DNA of 64,000 nucleotides from SXZD01 sp034680345 (GCA_034680345.1 JAXISZ010000001.1:186001-250000), one strand, 5' to 3'. Positions 1 through 8,706 are shown, counted from the first letter of the stretch. Made by a program: numbers and translations. Notes: generated by a model not told the origin, from the sequence alone.

Positions 1-90
1 GAAACACTATTAAAACGTGCGGACCAAGCTCTATACCTTGCCAAAGACAAAGGGCGCAATTGCGTGGTTGGCAAATACTACCAGCAGTGA
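1..90 (+). CDS. C-terminal end of a GGDEF-domain (diguanylate cyclase-type) protein, partial
   Basis: The first 30 codons read in frame 1 to a TGA stop and give the typical end of a GGDEF domain: A-D-Q-A-L-Y-x-A-K-x-x-G-R-N followed by a short tail. That is the last helix and strand of the fold that makes cyclic di-GMP. The GGDEF active site itself lies outside the window, so activity and any sensor domain cannot be judged. It runs in the same direction as the adhesion-type genes that follow, 284 bases upstream of the first. Cyclic di-GMP commonly controls attachment, so a link is plausible but not shown. Confidence 0.85.
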   Translation, partial: ETLLKRADQALYLAKDKGRNCVVGKYYQQ

Positions 91-374
91 TTTTATAAAA
101 ATGAATTGGTCATAAGCGTATAATTTATTGCAATTATTTCATTTAATTTCACCGATTCATTTTAAATCGCACCCAAAGCGTTATTGTACGCTTACCACCC
201 AAAATATTTTTTACTCTAAAGCTAAAAAAGGAACTTTTTGGATTTCATAGCCACTAAGTTATATACGCCTTGTGCTTGTATTTTGGGTGTATATCTAACT
301 ACAACAAAACACTTAGCCTTAACGCTATTAATCACTACGTAAAGCTAAGTAAATTCTTATATTTTGGAGTTAAA

Positions 375-893
375 ATGAAACAACATTTTCTTAAAACCTT
401 AATTGGCGCATCCTTAGCTTGCACGTCACTCGCTTTGCAAGCACAAGTTTATTTTGGAAATCAAGTGAACACTGGAAACCAATACGCAACTCTTAGACTT
501 AACAATGTTATTGTTACTGAAAGCGAACTTAATGTGTCTGCCATTGGTAACGTTATGAGCGCGAGTGCAACACGAGGTGAACTGGAAATCGTAAGCCAAT
601 CAAACGTTGCGGCTGCTACCCAAACCAATTCTGGTAATCAATTTACTACAATTGACATAGCTGGTGCAAACACCAACTTAACTCAAACTGTTATTAACGG
701 CTCAGCAGTTGGTAACGCTCAAACTTTCTCAGTAGAAAATACAGCTAGTTTTGCAGATGGCACCCAAAGAGGTCTTCCACAAGTGAACTCAGGAGAGCAA
801 AGCGCAACACTAAACTGGGCTCTAGACCCAACCACAAAATTTCAACTCAACTTATCAAGTATTGGTAACGCACAATCCTTCTCCATCAAATAA
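375..893 (+). CDS. Secreted repeat protein, curli/Hfa-like
   Basis: A 172-residue protein with a signal peptide: Met-Lys start, hydrophobic core, cleavage probably after A-L-Q-A near residue 23. The start at 375 is chosen because GGAG lies just upstream and the signal peptide begins there; the frame is open further upstream without a plausible N-terminus. The mature part holds three imperfect repeats of about 45-50 residues, each opening with Q-x-N-[ST]-G-[NE]-Q-x-[AT]-T and closing with S-[AS]-[IV]-G-N-[AV]. The Asn/Gly/Gln/Ser-rich composition and regular spacing resemble curlin-like or holdfast-anchor proteins, which form beta-rich surface polymers. The CsgG/HfaB-type exporter gene sits about 1.2 kb downstream on the same strand. 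No family is recognised with certainty; the amyloid-like role is inference. Confidence 0.72.
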   Translation: MKQHFLKTLIGASLACTSLALQAQVYFGNQVNTGNQYATLRLNNVIVTESELNVSAIGNVMSASATRGELEIVSQSNVAAATQTNSGNQFTTIDIAGANTNLTQTVINGSAVGNAQTFSVENTASFADGTQRGLPQVNSGEQSATLNWALDPTTKFQLNLSSIGNAQSFSIK

Positions 894-896
894 ACC

Positions 897-930
897 ACTC
901 TAAAAATTCTAAAGAATTTTTAGAGTATTT
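897..930 (+). terminator. Hairpin after the repeat-protein gene
   Basis: A perfect 14-bp inverted repeat (897-910 and 913-926) separated by two bases lies three bases after the stop codon and is followed by ATTTTG. The T tract is weak, so it may be an mRNA-stabilising hairpin working together with the stronger terminator at 932-971. Confidence 0.5.
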
Positions 931-931
931 T

Positions 932-971
932 GCCAATCATATCTTTATAAGTTAATGATTGGCTTTTTTTT
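932..971 (+). terminator. Intrinsic terminator
   Basis: A 9-bp stem, GCCAATCAT at 932-940 and its complement at 955-963, is followed directly by eight T residues (964-971). This is a canonical Rho-independent terminator ending the transcript of the repeat-protein gene. The rest of the gap up to 1207 is AT-rich and shows nothing recognisable apart from the ribosome binding site of the next gene, so the next gene probably has its own promoter there. Confidence 0.8.
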
Positions 972-1207
972 GTGCTTTTGATCTTATTTTGAGCTCGGTA
1001 AATCACATTCAAATGCGCTTTAACTTTTCTATTGTAGCTAAGCGCAAACTTATTTTTTAAAGCCTTTACAAATTCATACTGTTTATTAAAGCCACACGCA
1101 ACATAGAAAAATTGAACCTTTATTTTTTTATTGTCACTTAAATTTAGAGTTTGCTTACGTTGTTTTGGTTAAAAACCTAAATCTAACACTTTGTTTTAGG
1201 AGTTGCT

Positions 1208-1519
1208 ATGAAATCTCTCTTTCTATGTACAACACTTGTTTTGAGTGTCGTAGCGTCTTCTCTAGTTTTTTACGTGCAAACCATACAACCCATTAACGTT
1301 ATTGGACGTGGTCATCAATTGAATATTAGTAATCAAAGTACAGCCTTTGTAATTTTCAATACAACAATCAATAACGAAAATTTTAATTTAAGCAACACAG
1401 ACAATGCAGCCAATACTTCAGCAATTCTAGCAATTACAACCATGCTCCCACAGCTTAAAAAAAATATTGGTTTGGCTTTACAAACAAAAATTGGCAATCA
1501 AAACGTAACCCTTGGCTGA
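1208..1519 (+). CDS. Small exported protein of unknown family in the adhesion locus
   Basis: A 103-residue protein with a clear AGGAG ribosome binding site six bases before the ATG. Residues 1-25 form one hydrophobic segment, either a signal peptide or a membrane anchor. The rest is rich in Asn, Thr, Ser and Ile, with short motifs such as L-N-I-S-N-Q and, at the C-terminus, K-I-G-N-Q-N-V-T-L-G that echo the I-G-N and G-N-Q motifs of the proteins encoded on either side. I do not recognise the family. Its position between two curli/Hfa-like genes and its composition suggest a minor subunit or accessory protein of the same surface structure; that is inference. It could instead be a degenerate copy of its neighbours. 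Confidence 0.6.
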   Translation: MKSLFLCTTLVLSVVASSLVFYVQTIQPINVIGRGHQLNISNQSTAFVIFNTTINNENFNLSNTDNAANTSAILAITTMLPQLKKNIGLALQTKIGNQNVTLG

Positions 1520-1673
1520 CCTCAAGGCTTAATCAATGGTTTAAAAATGAACTTAAATGCAAGAGGCAAGCTACAAACATTTGTCATCAAATAAAACCCC
1601 TTTAAATTTATTACTAAAAAGTGAATCTATAAATAGCAACCCATTTTCAATCATCAAAACCAGGTTAATTGTC

Positions 1674-2102
1674 ATGTTTAAAAGTAAAGAAAATAACAAA
1701 ATCGCTGCCCTCATGGTATTAGTTAGCGCCTGCTTTCCATTGTATGCCATGGCCAACACAATGGAAGGGCAAAGTATGAGCCTAATGGAAACCGCTGTCA
1801 CAAGACATTCAGGCCCAGCAAGCTATGAAAGCCCTGTAGATTTTAATAGAAATAATCATTTCAATTCTAGCCAAACACTGCAACCAGGCTGGAATTTAAA
1901 TGCCACAGCAATTGGAAATTTGGTTAATGTTCAAATGTCGGGGGCGGGCAATACAGTTACCGTTAATGCCATGCAAATTAACCATGGAAACCAAACAGCT
2001 GTTATTTCCCTATATGGTGGCAGCGTTCAAAGTGCCTCTAACTCTAAAAGCGAAGTTAAGCAAACCTCAGCAAATTACACTTCGACAATTTCTACCAAGT
2101 AG
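1674..2102 (+). CDS. HfaA-like holdfast-anchor / curlin-like secreted protein
   Basis: A 142-residue secreted protein. The ATG at 1674 is preferred to the longer open frame because it begins the signal peptide (charged start, hydrophobic stretch near residues 10-25, cleavage after A-M-A-N or nearby). The C-terminal half contains A-T-A-I-G-N-x-x-N-V followed by G-N-T-V-T-V-N and N-H-G-N-Q-T-A, the pattern of Caulobacter HfaA and distantly of curlins: short Asn-rich beta-strands repeated with G-N turns. HfaA polymers hold the holdfast on the cell surface and need the HfaB exporter, encoded 29 bases downstream here. There is no strong Shine-Dalgarno sequence. The family match rests on motif resemblance only. 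Confidence 0.65.
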   Translation: MFKSKENNKIAALMVLVSACFPLYAMANTMEGQSMSLMETAVTRHSGPASYESPVDFNRNNHFNSSQTLQPGWNLNATAIGNLVNVQMSGAGNTVTVNAMQINHGNQTAVISLYGGSVQSASNSKSEVKQTSANYTSTISTK

Positions 2103-2131
2103 TTTTTTTTAATTTCTTTTATTTTATTAAA

Positions 2132-3034
2132 ATGATGCCATTAAGTTCACGCTCTTTATTTGTTTCTCTGATTGTTTTATCTCTATCAGCTTGTAGTATT
2201 CCGAAGTTTAATGAACCCAATTATGTTAAGCCAATTGAAGGGGCTCAAGTTGTAGAAAATAAAACAGCACAAGCAGAACGGCTAATTTGTCTTGGAGAAA
2301 CCATCAGGAATAAAGGGTTGCGTCCAACAGCACCACTGCGACAAGGACTTGAAGCCAATAACCAAATTCGTTTTGCCATAGGTCGCATTGAAGATTTTAC
2401 CGGCAAGCAAGACTTGATCAATGGTAAACGAATTACCCAAGGCGCAGCACTGATGGCAATTTCTGCGCTAGGACTCACCCGTTTACCAATGGTTGAAAGA
2501 AATGACCTATTTGTTTCAGAAACTGAATTTAAATACACTGACGTTAAGCTGATTGGAGAAAATTCCAACAACGGATTTAGACAAACATTTGCAGGTTCTG
2601 TACCAGGTTCCGATTTTCACATTATTGGCGGCATCACTGAAGTCAACTACAATATTCGCAGCGCTGAATTTGAAGGTACCTTTAAATATTTCGGAACATC
2701 AGCTCGCTATGCCGTCATTGACGTCGGCATTGATCTGCGTTTAATTAACACCAGAACACTTGAAGTTATTTCTGCCAATAGTTTCCGTAAACAAATTATT
2801 GGTACTGAAATTCGTGCGGGCTATTTCCGTTTCTTCAACGACAAATTTTTAGATATAAACGCTTCAGAGCGCGCACAAGAACCCATTCAACATGCGGTTC
2901 GAATGGTTATTGAACATTCTATCTACAAACTACTGCTCGATCTTTACAAAATTTCTCCAGAATCTTGCGACCCTGTTTCAATTGACCCAAACACACAGTT
3001 GAAAATTTCTCAAAATGTTGAGAGTTTTCGTTAA
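2132..3034 (+). CDS. CsgG/HfaB-family curli-type outer-membrane secretion lipoprotein
   Basis: A 300-residue lipoprotein with lipobox L-S-A-C, acylated Cys at residue 21. CsgG/HfaB proteins form a multimeric outer-membrane pore that exports unfolded curli or holdfast-anchor subunits. Supporting features are a segment starting R-F-A-I-G-R-I-E-D-F-T-G-K near residue 80, a long middle region with alternating strands including a F-H-I-I-G-G-I-T-E-V-N-Y-N stretch, I-D-V-G-I-D-L-R-L-I-N-T-x-T followed by a conserved hydrophobic end, and a length close to HfaB. The start may be either of two adjacent Met codons; no clear ribosome binding site is visible, so it is probably translated together with the HfaA-like gene. 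A perfect terminator follows at 3092. No CsgE, CsgF or HfaD gene is recognised nearby. Confidence 0.82.
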   Translation: MMPLSSRSLFVSLIVLSLSACSIPKFNEPNYVKPIEGAQVVENKTAQAERLICLGETIRNKGLRPTAPLRQGLEANNQIRFAIGRIEDFTGKQDLINGKRITQGAALMAISALGLTRLPMVERNDLFVSETEFKYTDVKLIGENSNNGFRQTFAGSVPGSDFHIIGGITEVNYNIRSAEFEGTFKYFGTSARYAVIDVGIDLRLINTRTLEVISANSFRKQIIGTEIRAGYFRFFNDKFLDINASERAQEPIQHAVRMVIEHSIYKLLLDLYKISPESCDPVSIDPNTQLKISQNVESFR

Positions 3035-3091
3035 TTGATTATACGTGGATTATAAAAAATCTTAACTAAAAACTAAAGATTAAATATTATT

Positions 3092-3129
3092 AAAAACCCT
3101 AAGAATATTTTGATACTCTTAGGGTTTTT
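3092..3129. terminator. Bidirectional intrinsic terminator between the hfa-like locus and thiC
   Basis: A perfect 13-bp inverted repeat (3092-3104 and 3117-3129) has a run of A on its left arm and T on its right, so it can end transcripts from both sides: the CsgG-like gene on the plus strand and thiC on the minus strand. The two genes converge here. The remaining bases up to 3253 are very AT-rich with no gene. Confidence 0.85.
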
Positions 3130-3253
3130 AATTGAAAAAATGAAACTTAATAATTATTAATACGCTTAATATTTGGCGTTATTAATTAACGTTCATCTTT
3201 AACTTGTTAAGTTTAATCACTTAGATAATTAAAATAAAAAAATAAAAAAATAA

Positions 3254-5167
3254 TTAAGCACGGTGATAAATTTCTGCCCCCTTCTTGACGAACTCTACAG
3301 CTTTTTCTTGCATACCAATTTCTAAAGCTTGAGACTCATCAACCCCCTGTTTAGCCGCGTAATCACGTACATCTTGTGTAATTTTCATAGAACAAAAATG
3401 TGGGCCACACATAGAGCAAAAATGCGCTACCTTCATAGAATCTTTTGGCAATGTCTCATCATGAAAAGCCTTAGCCGTGTCAGGGTCTAAACCTAAATTA
3501 AATTGATCTTCCCAACGAAACTCAAAACGTGCTTTTGAAAGCGCATTGTCACGAATTTGCGCACCTGGGTGCCCTTTGGCTAAGTCGGCTGCGTGTGCTG
3601 CTATTTTATACGTGATAATCCCATCTTTAACATCTTTTTTATTAGGCAAGCCCAAATGCTCTTTTGGCGTAACATAACAGAGCATAGCCGTACCATACCA
3701 ACCTATTTGTGCCGCACCAATACCTGAAGTAATGTGATCATACCCTGGGGCGATGTCTGTGGTTAAAGGCCCAAGTGTGTAAAAAGGCGCTTCATAACAA
3801 TACTCCAATTGCAGATCCATATTTTCTTTAATCAAATGCATAGGAACATGCCCCGGTCCCTCAATCATCACCTGAACATCATGCTTCCAAGCAATCTGAG
3901 TTAATTCGCCCAAGGTTTTAAGTTCGGAAATTTGCGCTTCATCGTTAGCATCGTAAATTGAGCCCGGACGCAACCCATCACCTAAAGAAAAAGTGACATC
4001 ATACGCTTTCATGATTTCACAAATGTCTTCAAAATGCGTATACAAAAAATTCTCTTGATGATGCGCCAAACACCACTTGGCCATAATTGAACCACCTCGC
4101 GAGACAATACCTGTCATGCGTTTGGCTGTCATAGGAACATAAGCTAGGCGAACCCCTGCATGTATTGTGAAATAATCAACGCCCTGTTCGGCTTGTTCAA
4201 TCAAGGTGTCGCGGAAAATTTCCCATGTTAAATCTTCAGCCTTACCATTGACTTTCTCTAGTGCTTGATAGATGGGTACAGTACCAATCGGTACTGGGCT
4301 ATTACGAACAATCCACTCTCGCGTTTCATGAATATTCTTACCGGTTGACAGGTCCATCACCGTATCTGCGCCCCAACGAATGGCCCAGGTCATTTTTTCA
4401 ACTTCTTCACCAATACCAGAGCTGACCGCACTGTTACCAATATTGGCATTGATTTTCACCAAAAAATTGCGGCCAATAATCATCGGTTCAATTTCGGGGT
4501 GGTTAATGTTGACAGGGATCACAGCACGCCCGCAAGCCACTTCATCGCGCACAAATTCTGGCGTAATTCTAGCTGGAATTGAGGCACCAAAGGACTGACC
4601 AGGATGTTGACGCAACAATAAATCAGCCAACTTTTCGCCCTGAGGCCCAGCATTTTTTAAACTTTCCACGTACTGTTCACGGCATAGATTTTCGCGAATA
4701 GCAATGTATTCCATCTCGGGCGTTACAATACCGTGACGGGCATAATGCATTTGCGATACATTACAACCCAACTTTGCACGACGTGGCTTGCGCCGCAAAT
4801 TAAACCGCAAAACTTGCAATTTAGGATCTTGCAAACGTTCTTGGCCGTAAACTGAAGAAGGACCAGGCAAATACTCAGTGTCTTGACGTTCAGCAATCCA
4901 ATTTTCGCGCAACGCAATCAAACCTGAACGAATGTCTATTTTTGAATCAGGATCAGTGTACGGACCACTGGTATCGTAAACAAAAATAGCGGGGTTTGGT
5001 TCTGAACCAAAAGCTGCTGGCGTGTCAGACTGCGACACTTTTCGCATGGGAACACGAACATCAGGCCGAGAACCCTGAACATAAATTTTTTGTGAATTAG
5101 GTAGTGGCTCAACCGCATTTTGATCAACGGTGGCTGTAGCTGCTAAAAACTGTGGATTGGCGCTCAT
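3254..5167 (-). CDS. thiC: Phosphomethylpyrimidine synthase ThiC
   Basis: A 637-residue radical-SAM enzyme that rearranges 5-aminoimidazole ribotide to hydroxymethylpyrimidine phosphate, the pyrimidine half of thiamine, in the cytoplasm. Length is normal for proteobacterial ThiC. The C-terminal iron-sulfur motif C-S-M-C-G-P-x-F-C is present (C-x2-C-x4-C), as are the S-R-G-G-S, S-L-G-D-G-x-R-P-G and E-G-P-G-H-V-P signatures. The ATG is preceded by AAGGA. A TPP riboswitch lies 70 bases upstream of the start in the leader, so expression should fall when thiamine diphosphate is plentiful. It is a single-gene unit; other thi genes are not in the window. Confidence 0.98.
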   Translation of the reverse strand: MSANPQFLAATATVDQNAVEPLPNSQKIYVQGSRPDVRVPMRKVSQSDTPAAFGSEPNPAIFVYDTSGPYTDPDSKIDIRSGLIALRENWIAERQDTEYLPGPSSVYGQERLQDPKLQVLRFNLRRKPRRAKLGCNVSQMHYARHGIVTPEMEYIAIRENLCREQYVESLKNAGPQGEKLADLLLRQHPGQSFGASIPARITPEFVRDEVACGRAVIPVNINHPEIEPMIIGRNFLVKINANIGNSAVSSGIGEEVEKMTWAIRWGADTVMDLSTGKNIHETREWIVRNSPVPIGTVPIYQALEKVNGKAEDLTWEIFRDTLIEQAEQGVDYFTIHAGVRLAYVPMTAKRMTGIVSRGGSIMAKWCLAHHQENFLYTHFEDICEIMKAYDVTFSLGDGLRPGSIYDANDEAQISELKTLGELTQIAWKHDVQVMIEGPGHVPMHLIKENMDLQLEYCYEAPFYTLGPLTTDIAPGYDHITSGIGAAQIGWYGTAMLCYVTPKEHLGLPNKKDVKDGIITYKIAAHAADLAKGHPGAQIRDNALSKARFEFRWEDQFNLGLDPDTAKAFHDETLPKDSMKVAHFCSMCGPHFCSMKITQDVRDYAAKQGVDESQALEIGMQEKAVEFVKKGAEIYHRA

Positions 5168-5237
5168 AAAATTCCTTTATTTACAACATCGATGAAAAAA
5201 GCAGCACAAGCACTTTGTAGTTTAATAAGCACACAAT

Positions 5238-5315
5238 AGCAACTTCTTGCATCGGCATTATCCGCATAAGTGTGAGGGTTTTTCTCACCTAGGAACTTTA
5301 CCCAGGACCCTTGCT
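5238..5315 (-). promoter_or_regulatory. TPP riboswitch (THI element) of thiC
   Basis: Read on the minus strand, the leader shows the conserved order of the thiamine pyrophosphate aptamer. P1 is AGCAA pairing with TTGCT at the ends. P2 is AGGGT with ACCCT. P3 is CCTGGG with CCTAGG. The conserved GTGAGA box is followed later by GCGGATAATGCCGATGCAA, the pyrophosphate-binding arm. It occupies the leader just before thiC, the classic target. Regulation is probably by sequestering the ribosome binding site, since no obvious terminator stem is seen between aptamer and start codon. Confidence 0.93.
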
Positions 5316-5381
5316 GAAAATCCGCCAGTATAAGGCAATTTAAGCAATTAAAACAATTAAGGCAGGTGGCTCAAAGACATA

Positions 5382-6335
5382 TTAACTTAACAACTCGCCT
5401 GTTTCTTTCTTCACTGATTTAATTAAATCTTCACGACTAATGCCAAGCCATATCACCAAAGGACTTGCCACTAACACAGAGGAATAAATACCAAAACAAA
5501 TGCCAATCGTTAAAGCCAAAGCAAAATAATGCAACGCAGGACCACCAAATATTAACATTGAAGTGACCATTAGCTGGGTAGAACCATGGGTAATCATGGT
5601 TCGAGAAATGGTGCCTGTAATGGCACGGTTAACAACCTGAGAAACCGACAACCCACGCACCTTACGAAACACTTCACGAATACGATCAAAAACCACCACA
5701 GATTCGTTTACGGAGTAACCCAATACCGCCAACACAGCAGCCAACACCGATAAAGAAAATTCCCACTGAAAAAAGGCAAAAAAACCTAAGATAATAACCA
5801 CATCATGCAAGTTAGCCACAATAGCAGCCACAGCAAACTTCCATTCAAAACGAATGGCTAAATAAATCATAATGCCAATAATCACCAAACCTAAAGCGAT
5901 AGCTCCATCACTAGCAAGTTCGCCACCCACTTGAGGGCCAATAAACTCAATACGTTTAATGGTAACCTCGGTACCCCCTTGCGACAATACGGCCGTGGTT
6001 AATTTATGAACATTCAATTTACCATGCTCAGAAAGCGCTGGAAGTGTTGACTCTTTAACAGCCAAACGCAACAGCACATCCTTAGACGTACCAAAGTTTT
6101 GCACTTGCGGTTCAGACACTCCAACCCGCACCAGTGCAGAACGTAAATTTTCAAGGTTAGCCGATTGCGTGTACTGCGCTTCAACCAACACCCCGCCCGT
6201 AAACTCAATACTAAAATTCAAACCCTTGGTAACCAAAAAAAATACTGCTGCCAAAAAACTCAACAATGAAATAATATTAAAAATAATTGCGCGCTTCATG
6301 AAATCGATGTCGCGCTTGATTTTAAAAAATTCCAT
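5382..6335 (-). CDS. secF: Protein translocase subunit SecF
   Basis: A 317-residue inner-membrane protein of the SecDF complex, which uses the proton gradient to help pull exported proteins through SecYEG. The first membrane helix near residue 20 is followed by the periplasmic P4-type domain with the F-S-I-E-F-T-G-G-V motif, then five further hydrophobic helices containing the family signature V-N-E-S-V-V-V-F-D-R-I-R-E. Length matches the family. It lies 54 bases after secD on the same strand, completing the order yajC-secD-secF. The strong periplasmic and membrane signatures leave little doubt. Confidence 0.97.
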   Translation of the reverse strand: MEFFKIKRDIDFMKRAIIFNIISLLSFLAAVFFLVTKGLNFSIEFTGGVLVEAQYTQSANLENLRSALVRVGVSEPQVQNFGTSKDVLLRLAVKESTLPALSEHGKLNVHKLTTAVLSQGGTEVTIKRIEFIGPQVGGELASDGAIALGLVIIGIMIYLAIRFEWKFAVAAIVANLHDVVIILGFFAFFQWEFSLSVLAAVLAVLGYSVNESVVVFDRIREVFRKVRGLSVSQVVNRAITGTISRTMITHGSTQLMVTSMLIFGGPALHYFALALTIGICFGIYSSVLVASPLVIWLGISREDLIKSVKKETGELLS

Positions 6336-6389
6336 GTTTAATCTCGCTCAAATTCTGTGTTTTTTACTATTTTTTCTGTCATCAACAAA

Positions 6390-8237
6390 TCAACCAATTG
6401 ATACCGACTGCAGTTTTTTTCTATGGCCATAATATAAATTCACCATCGCGCGAGACACCACCACTGAAGAAAAAATAGAGGTTAAAATACCTAAACAATG
6501 TACTACTGCAAAACCACGCACTGCCCCAGACCCAAAAATCAACAAGGCCAATCCAGCAATTAAGGTAGTAACATTAGAATCTAAAATGGTTGCCCAAGCA
6601 CGGTCATAACCAGTATAAATGGCTACCCGAGGGCTGATTCCTTCACGCAATTCCTCACGAATGCGCTCATTAATCAAAACATTAGCGTCAATGGCCATGC
6701 CTAAAGTTAGCGCAATAGCAGCAAAACCAGGCAAAGTTAAAGTGGCTTGTAAAATTGACAACAAGGCCACCAAAAGTACAACATTCACCGCCAAAGCAAA
6801 TACGGAGAACACGCCAAACATGGCGTAGTAAATCATCATAAATACCGACAAAGCAATAAATCCGTATAAAGTAGAATTAAAACCTTTAGCAATATTTTCA
6901 GCGCCTAAACTTGGGCCGATGGTGCGCTCTTCAACAATCTCCATTGGTGCGGCCAATGAACCTGAGCGTAACAACAAAGCAGTATCCGCCGCTTCAACAG
7001 TGGTCATTTGGCCTGAAATTTGTACGCGACCGCCACCAATTTCGTCACGAATGACTGGAGCAGTAATCACTTCGCCTTTACCTTTTTCAATTAAAACAAT
7101 AGCCAACCGCTGCCCAACGTTTTCTCGAGTAACATCTCGAAAAACTCGAGCCCCTTTGGCATCAAGAGTTAAATGAACTGCAGGCTCGTTGGTTTGATGA
7201 TCAAAACCAGCTTGTGCATCTGACAAGTTTTCCCCCGTCAAAATCACCTGCTTTTTAAGTAACAGTGCTTGGCCACTGCGATCACTGAACTTTTCCAAAC
7301 CGTAAGGAATCATACCTGAAACCAAAGCTGTTGCAACTTCAACGCTGCTATCAACTAAACGCACCTCCAGTGTGGCGGTTCGGCCCAAAATATCTTTGGC
7401 TTTGGCTGTATCTTGAACCCCAGGCAACTGCACAACAATACGATCTGCTCCCTGCTGTTGAATAATAGGCTCAGCCACACCTAACTCATTAATACGATTG
7501 TGCAAAGTGCTCATATTTTGTTTCAGCGCGAACTGTTGAGCTTGTTTTAGTGCTTCAGGCTTGAAAGTGGCTGTTAAATAGAGTCCCTGTGCATCCTGCT
7601 TACTTTCTAATTTTAAATCTAAGAAGGCTTTTTCAATGGCAGCAGTGGCTGTTTCTAGTGTTTCTTGATCTTTAAATCGCAAAACCAAATGATCTAAAGC
7701 GCGAGCAATACCAGCGCTGCGTATAGATTGATCTCGCAATAGCTGCCGAACTCCCCCAGCCATACTATCTAAACGTTTGTCAACGACAGCAACCATATCA
7801 ACTTGTAATAAAAAATGCACGCCACCACGTAAGTCTAAGCCTAAATACATAGGCAAAGCATGAATAGCATTTAACCAAGCAGGTGAACGAGACAATAAAT
7901 TAAGGGCTACCACATAGCGAGATTCGCCTAATTCTGAATTTAAACTACGCTGTAGTAAATCACGCGCCTTTAATTGTTCATCCGTGGTTCGAAATCGCAA
8001 CTTAAAAGTACCACCACTCATGGCTGTTTCATAAAAAATAGCCTCAGCCTGTAAACCTTCATTGGCTAAAATACTTTCAAGGCGTTTTTGCAACTCTGCA
8101 TCCACTTTAAATGCGACCTTCGCACTTGAGACTTGTACGGCAGGTGCTTCACCAAAAAAATTAGGCAACGTGTATAAAGATGCAAACGCCAAAATACTGG
8201 CCACCAACAGATACTTCCAAAAAGGGTAACGATTCAT
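6390..8237 (-). CDS. secD: Protein translocase subunit SecD
   Basis: A 615-residue partner of SecF. One N-terminal membrane helix (residues 7-25) is followed by a large periplasmic region that starts with Y-L-G-L-D-L-R-G-G-V-H-F, the hallmark of SecD. The second half has R-I-N-E-L-G-V-A-E-P and V-Q-L-P-G motifs, and the C-terminal five-helix membrane domain contains G-M-A-I-D-A-N-V-L-I-N-E-R-I-R-E-E, with the conserved Asp of the proton path. It sits between yajC (42 bases upstream) and secF, the usual operon order. Length is typical. Confidence 0.98.
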   Translation of the reverse strand: MNRYPFWKYLLVASILAFASLYTLPNFFGEAPAVQVSSAKVAFKVDAELQKRLESILANEGLQAEAIFYETAMSGGTFKLRFRTTDEQLKARDLLQRSLNSELGESRYVVALNLLSRSPAWLNAIHALPMYLGLDLRGGVHFLLQVDMVAVVDKRLDSMAGGVRQLLRDQSIRSAGIARALDHLVLRFKDQETLETATAAIEKAFLDLKLESKQDAQGLYLTATFKPEALKQAQQFALKQNMSTLHNRINELGVAEPIIQQQGADRIVVQLPGVQDTAKAKDILGRTATLEVRLVDSSVEVATALVSGMIPYGLEKFSDRSGQALLLKKQVILTGENLSDAQAGFDHQTNEPAVHLTLDAKGARVFRDVTRENVGQRLAIVLIEKGKGEVITAPVIRDEIGGGRVQISGQMTTVEAADTALLLRSGSLAAPMEIVEERTIGPSLGAENIAKGFNSTLYGFIALSVFMMIYYAMFGVFSVFALAVNVVLLVALLSILQATLTLPGFAAIALTLGMAIDANVLINERIREELREGISPRVAIYTGYDRAWATILDSNVTTLIAGLALLIFGSGAVRGFAVVHCLGILTSIFSSVVVSRAMVNLYYGHRKKLQSVSIG

Positions 8238-8279
8238 TTTGAATTAATTAAGGATCAATTTAGCATAAATTGAATGATA

Positions 8280-8618
8280 TTAATTGGATTTTAATGTGCC
8301 TTTTGGTAACACAGTGGCCACACTAGAACGCTGTACCTGTACTTCAATAACTTTATCACCAAGGCTAGCTATTTCCAGCGCAATATAACTTTCACCTAAT
8401 TTAGTGACTTTACCCATTACACCGCCTGCGGCTAAAACCTCGTCGCCTTTTTGCAAACCTTCAAGCAAAGCGCGGTGTTCTTTTTGTCGCTTCATCTGTG
8501 GGCGAATCATTAAAAAATACATGACAATAAACATCAACACCAAAGGCAAAAAACTCAATAAGCCACCTTCGGCCCCACCCACACCAGTGACTTGCGCATA
8601 AGCATTAGAAATAAACAC
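8280..8618 (-). CDS. yajC: Preprotein translocase subunit YajC
   Basis: A 112-residue single-span membrane protein of the SecDF-YajC complex. A short N-terminal stretch is followed by one membrane helix (about residues 22-40) and the signature F-L-M-I-R-P-Q-x-K-R-x-K-E, then a small cytosolic domain with G-D-E-V-x-A-A-G-G. It is the first gene of the yajC-secD-secF unit. In many betaproteobacteria tgt and queA precede it; here instead the upstream neighbour is a divergent type I secretion gene, so the unit probably has its own promoter in the 273-base intergenic region. Confidence 0.97.
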   Translation of the reverse strand: MFISNAYAQVTGVGGAEGGLLSFLPLVLMFIVMYFLMIRPQMKRQKEHRALLEGLQKGDEVLAAGGVMGKVTKLGESYIALEIASLGDKVIEVQVQRSSVATVLPKGTLKSN

Positions 8619-8675
8619 AATAGCTCCAAAACAAATTAATTAAAACAAATTGACTAAATTTTGGTTACTAGAAAA

Positions 8676-8706
8676 CCAAGAACGCTTGGGAGTATACACT
8701 GTATAC
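8676..8706. promoter_or_regulatory. Two short palindromes in the yajC / tolC-like divergent intergenic region
   Basis: A CCAAG-AACG-CTTGG inverted repeat (8676-8689) is followed directly by GTATAC-ACT-GTATAC (8692-8706). They lie about 60-90 bases upstream of yajC and 190 bases upstream of the divergent type I secretion operon, where promoters and operators would be expected. Read on the minus strand, TATACT is a plausible -10 element. No regulator can be named. Confidence 0.3.

Noticed and set aside
1900..2112. An open frame overlapping the HfaA-like gene in another frame
   Set aside because: It has no ribosome binding site or family motif and lies wholly over a gene with a signal peptide and recognisable motifs.
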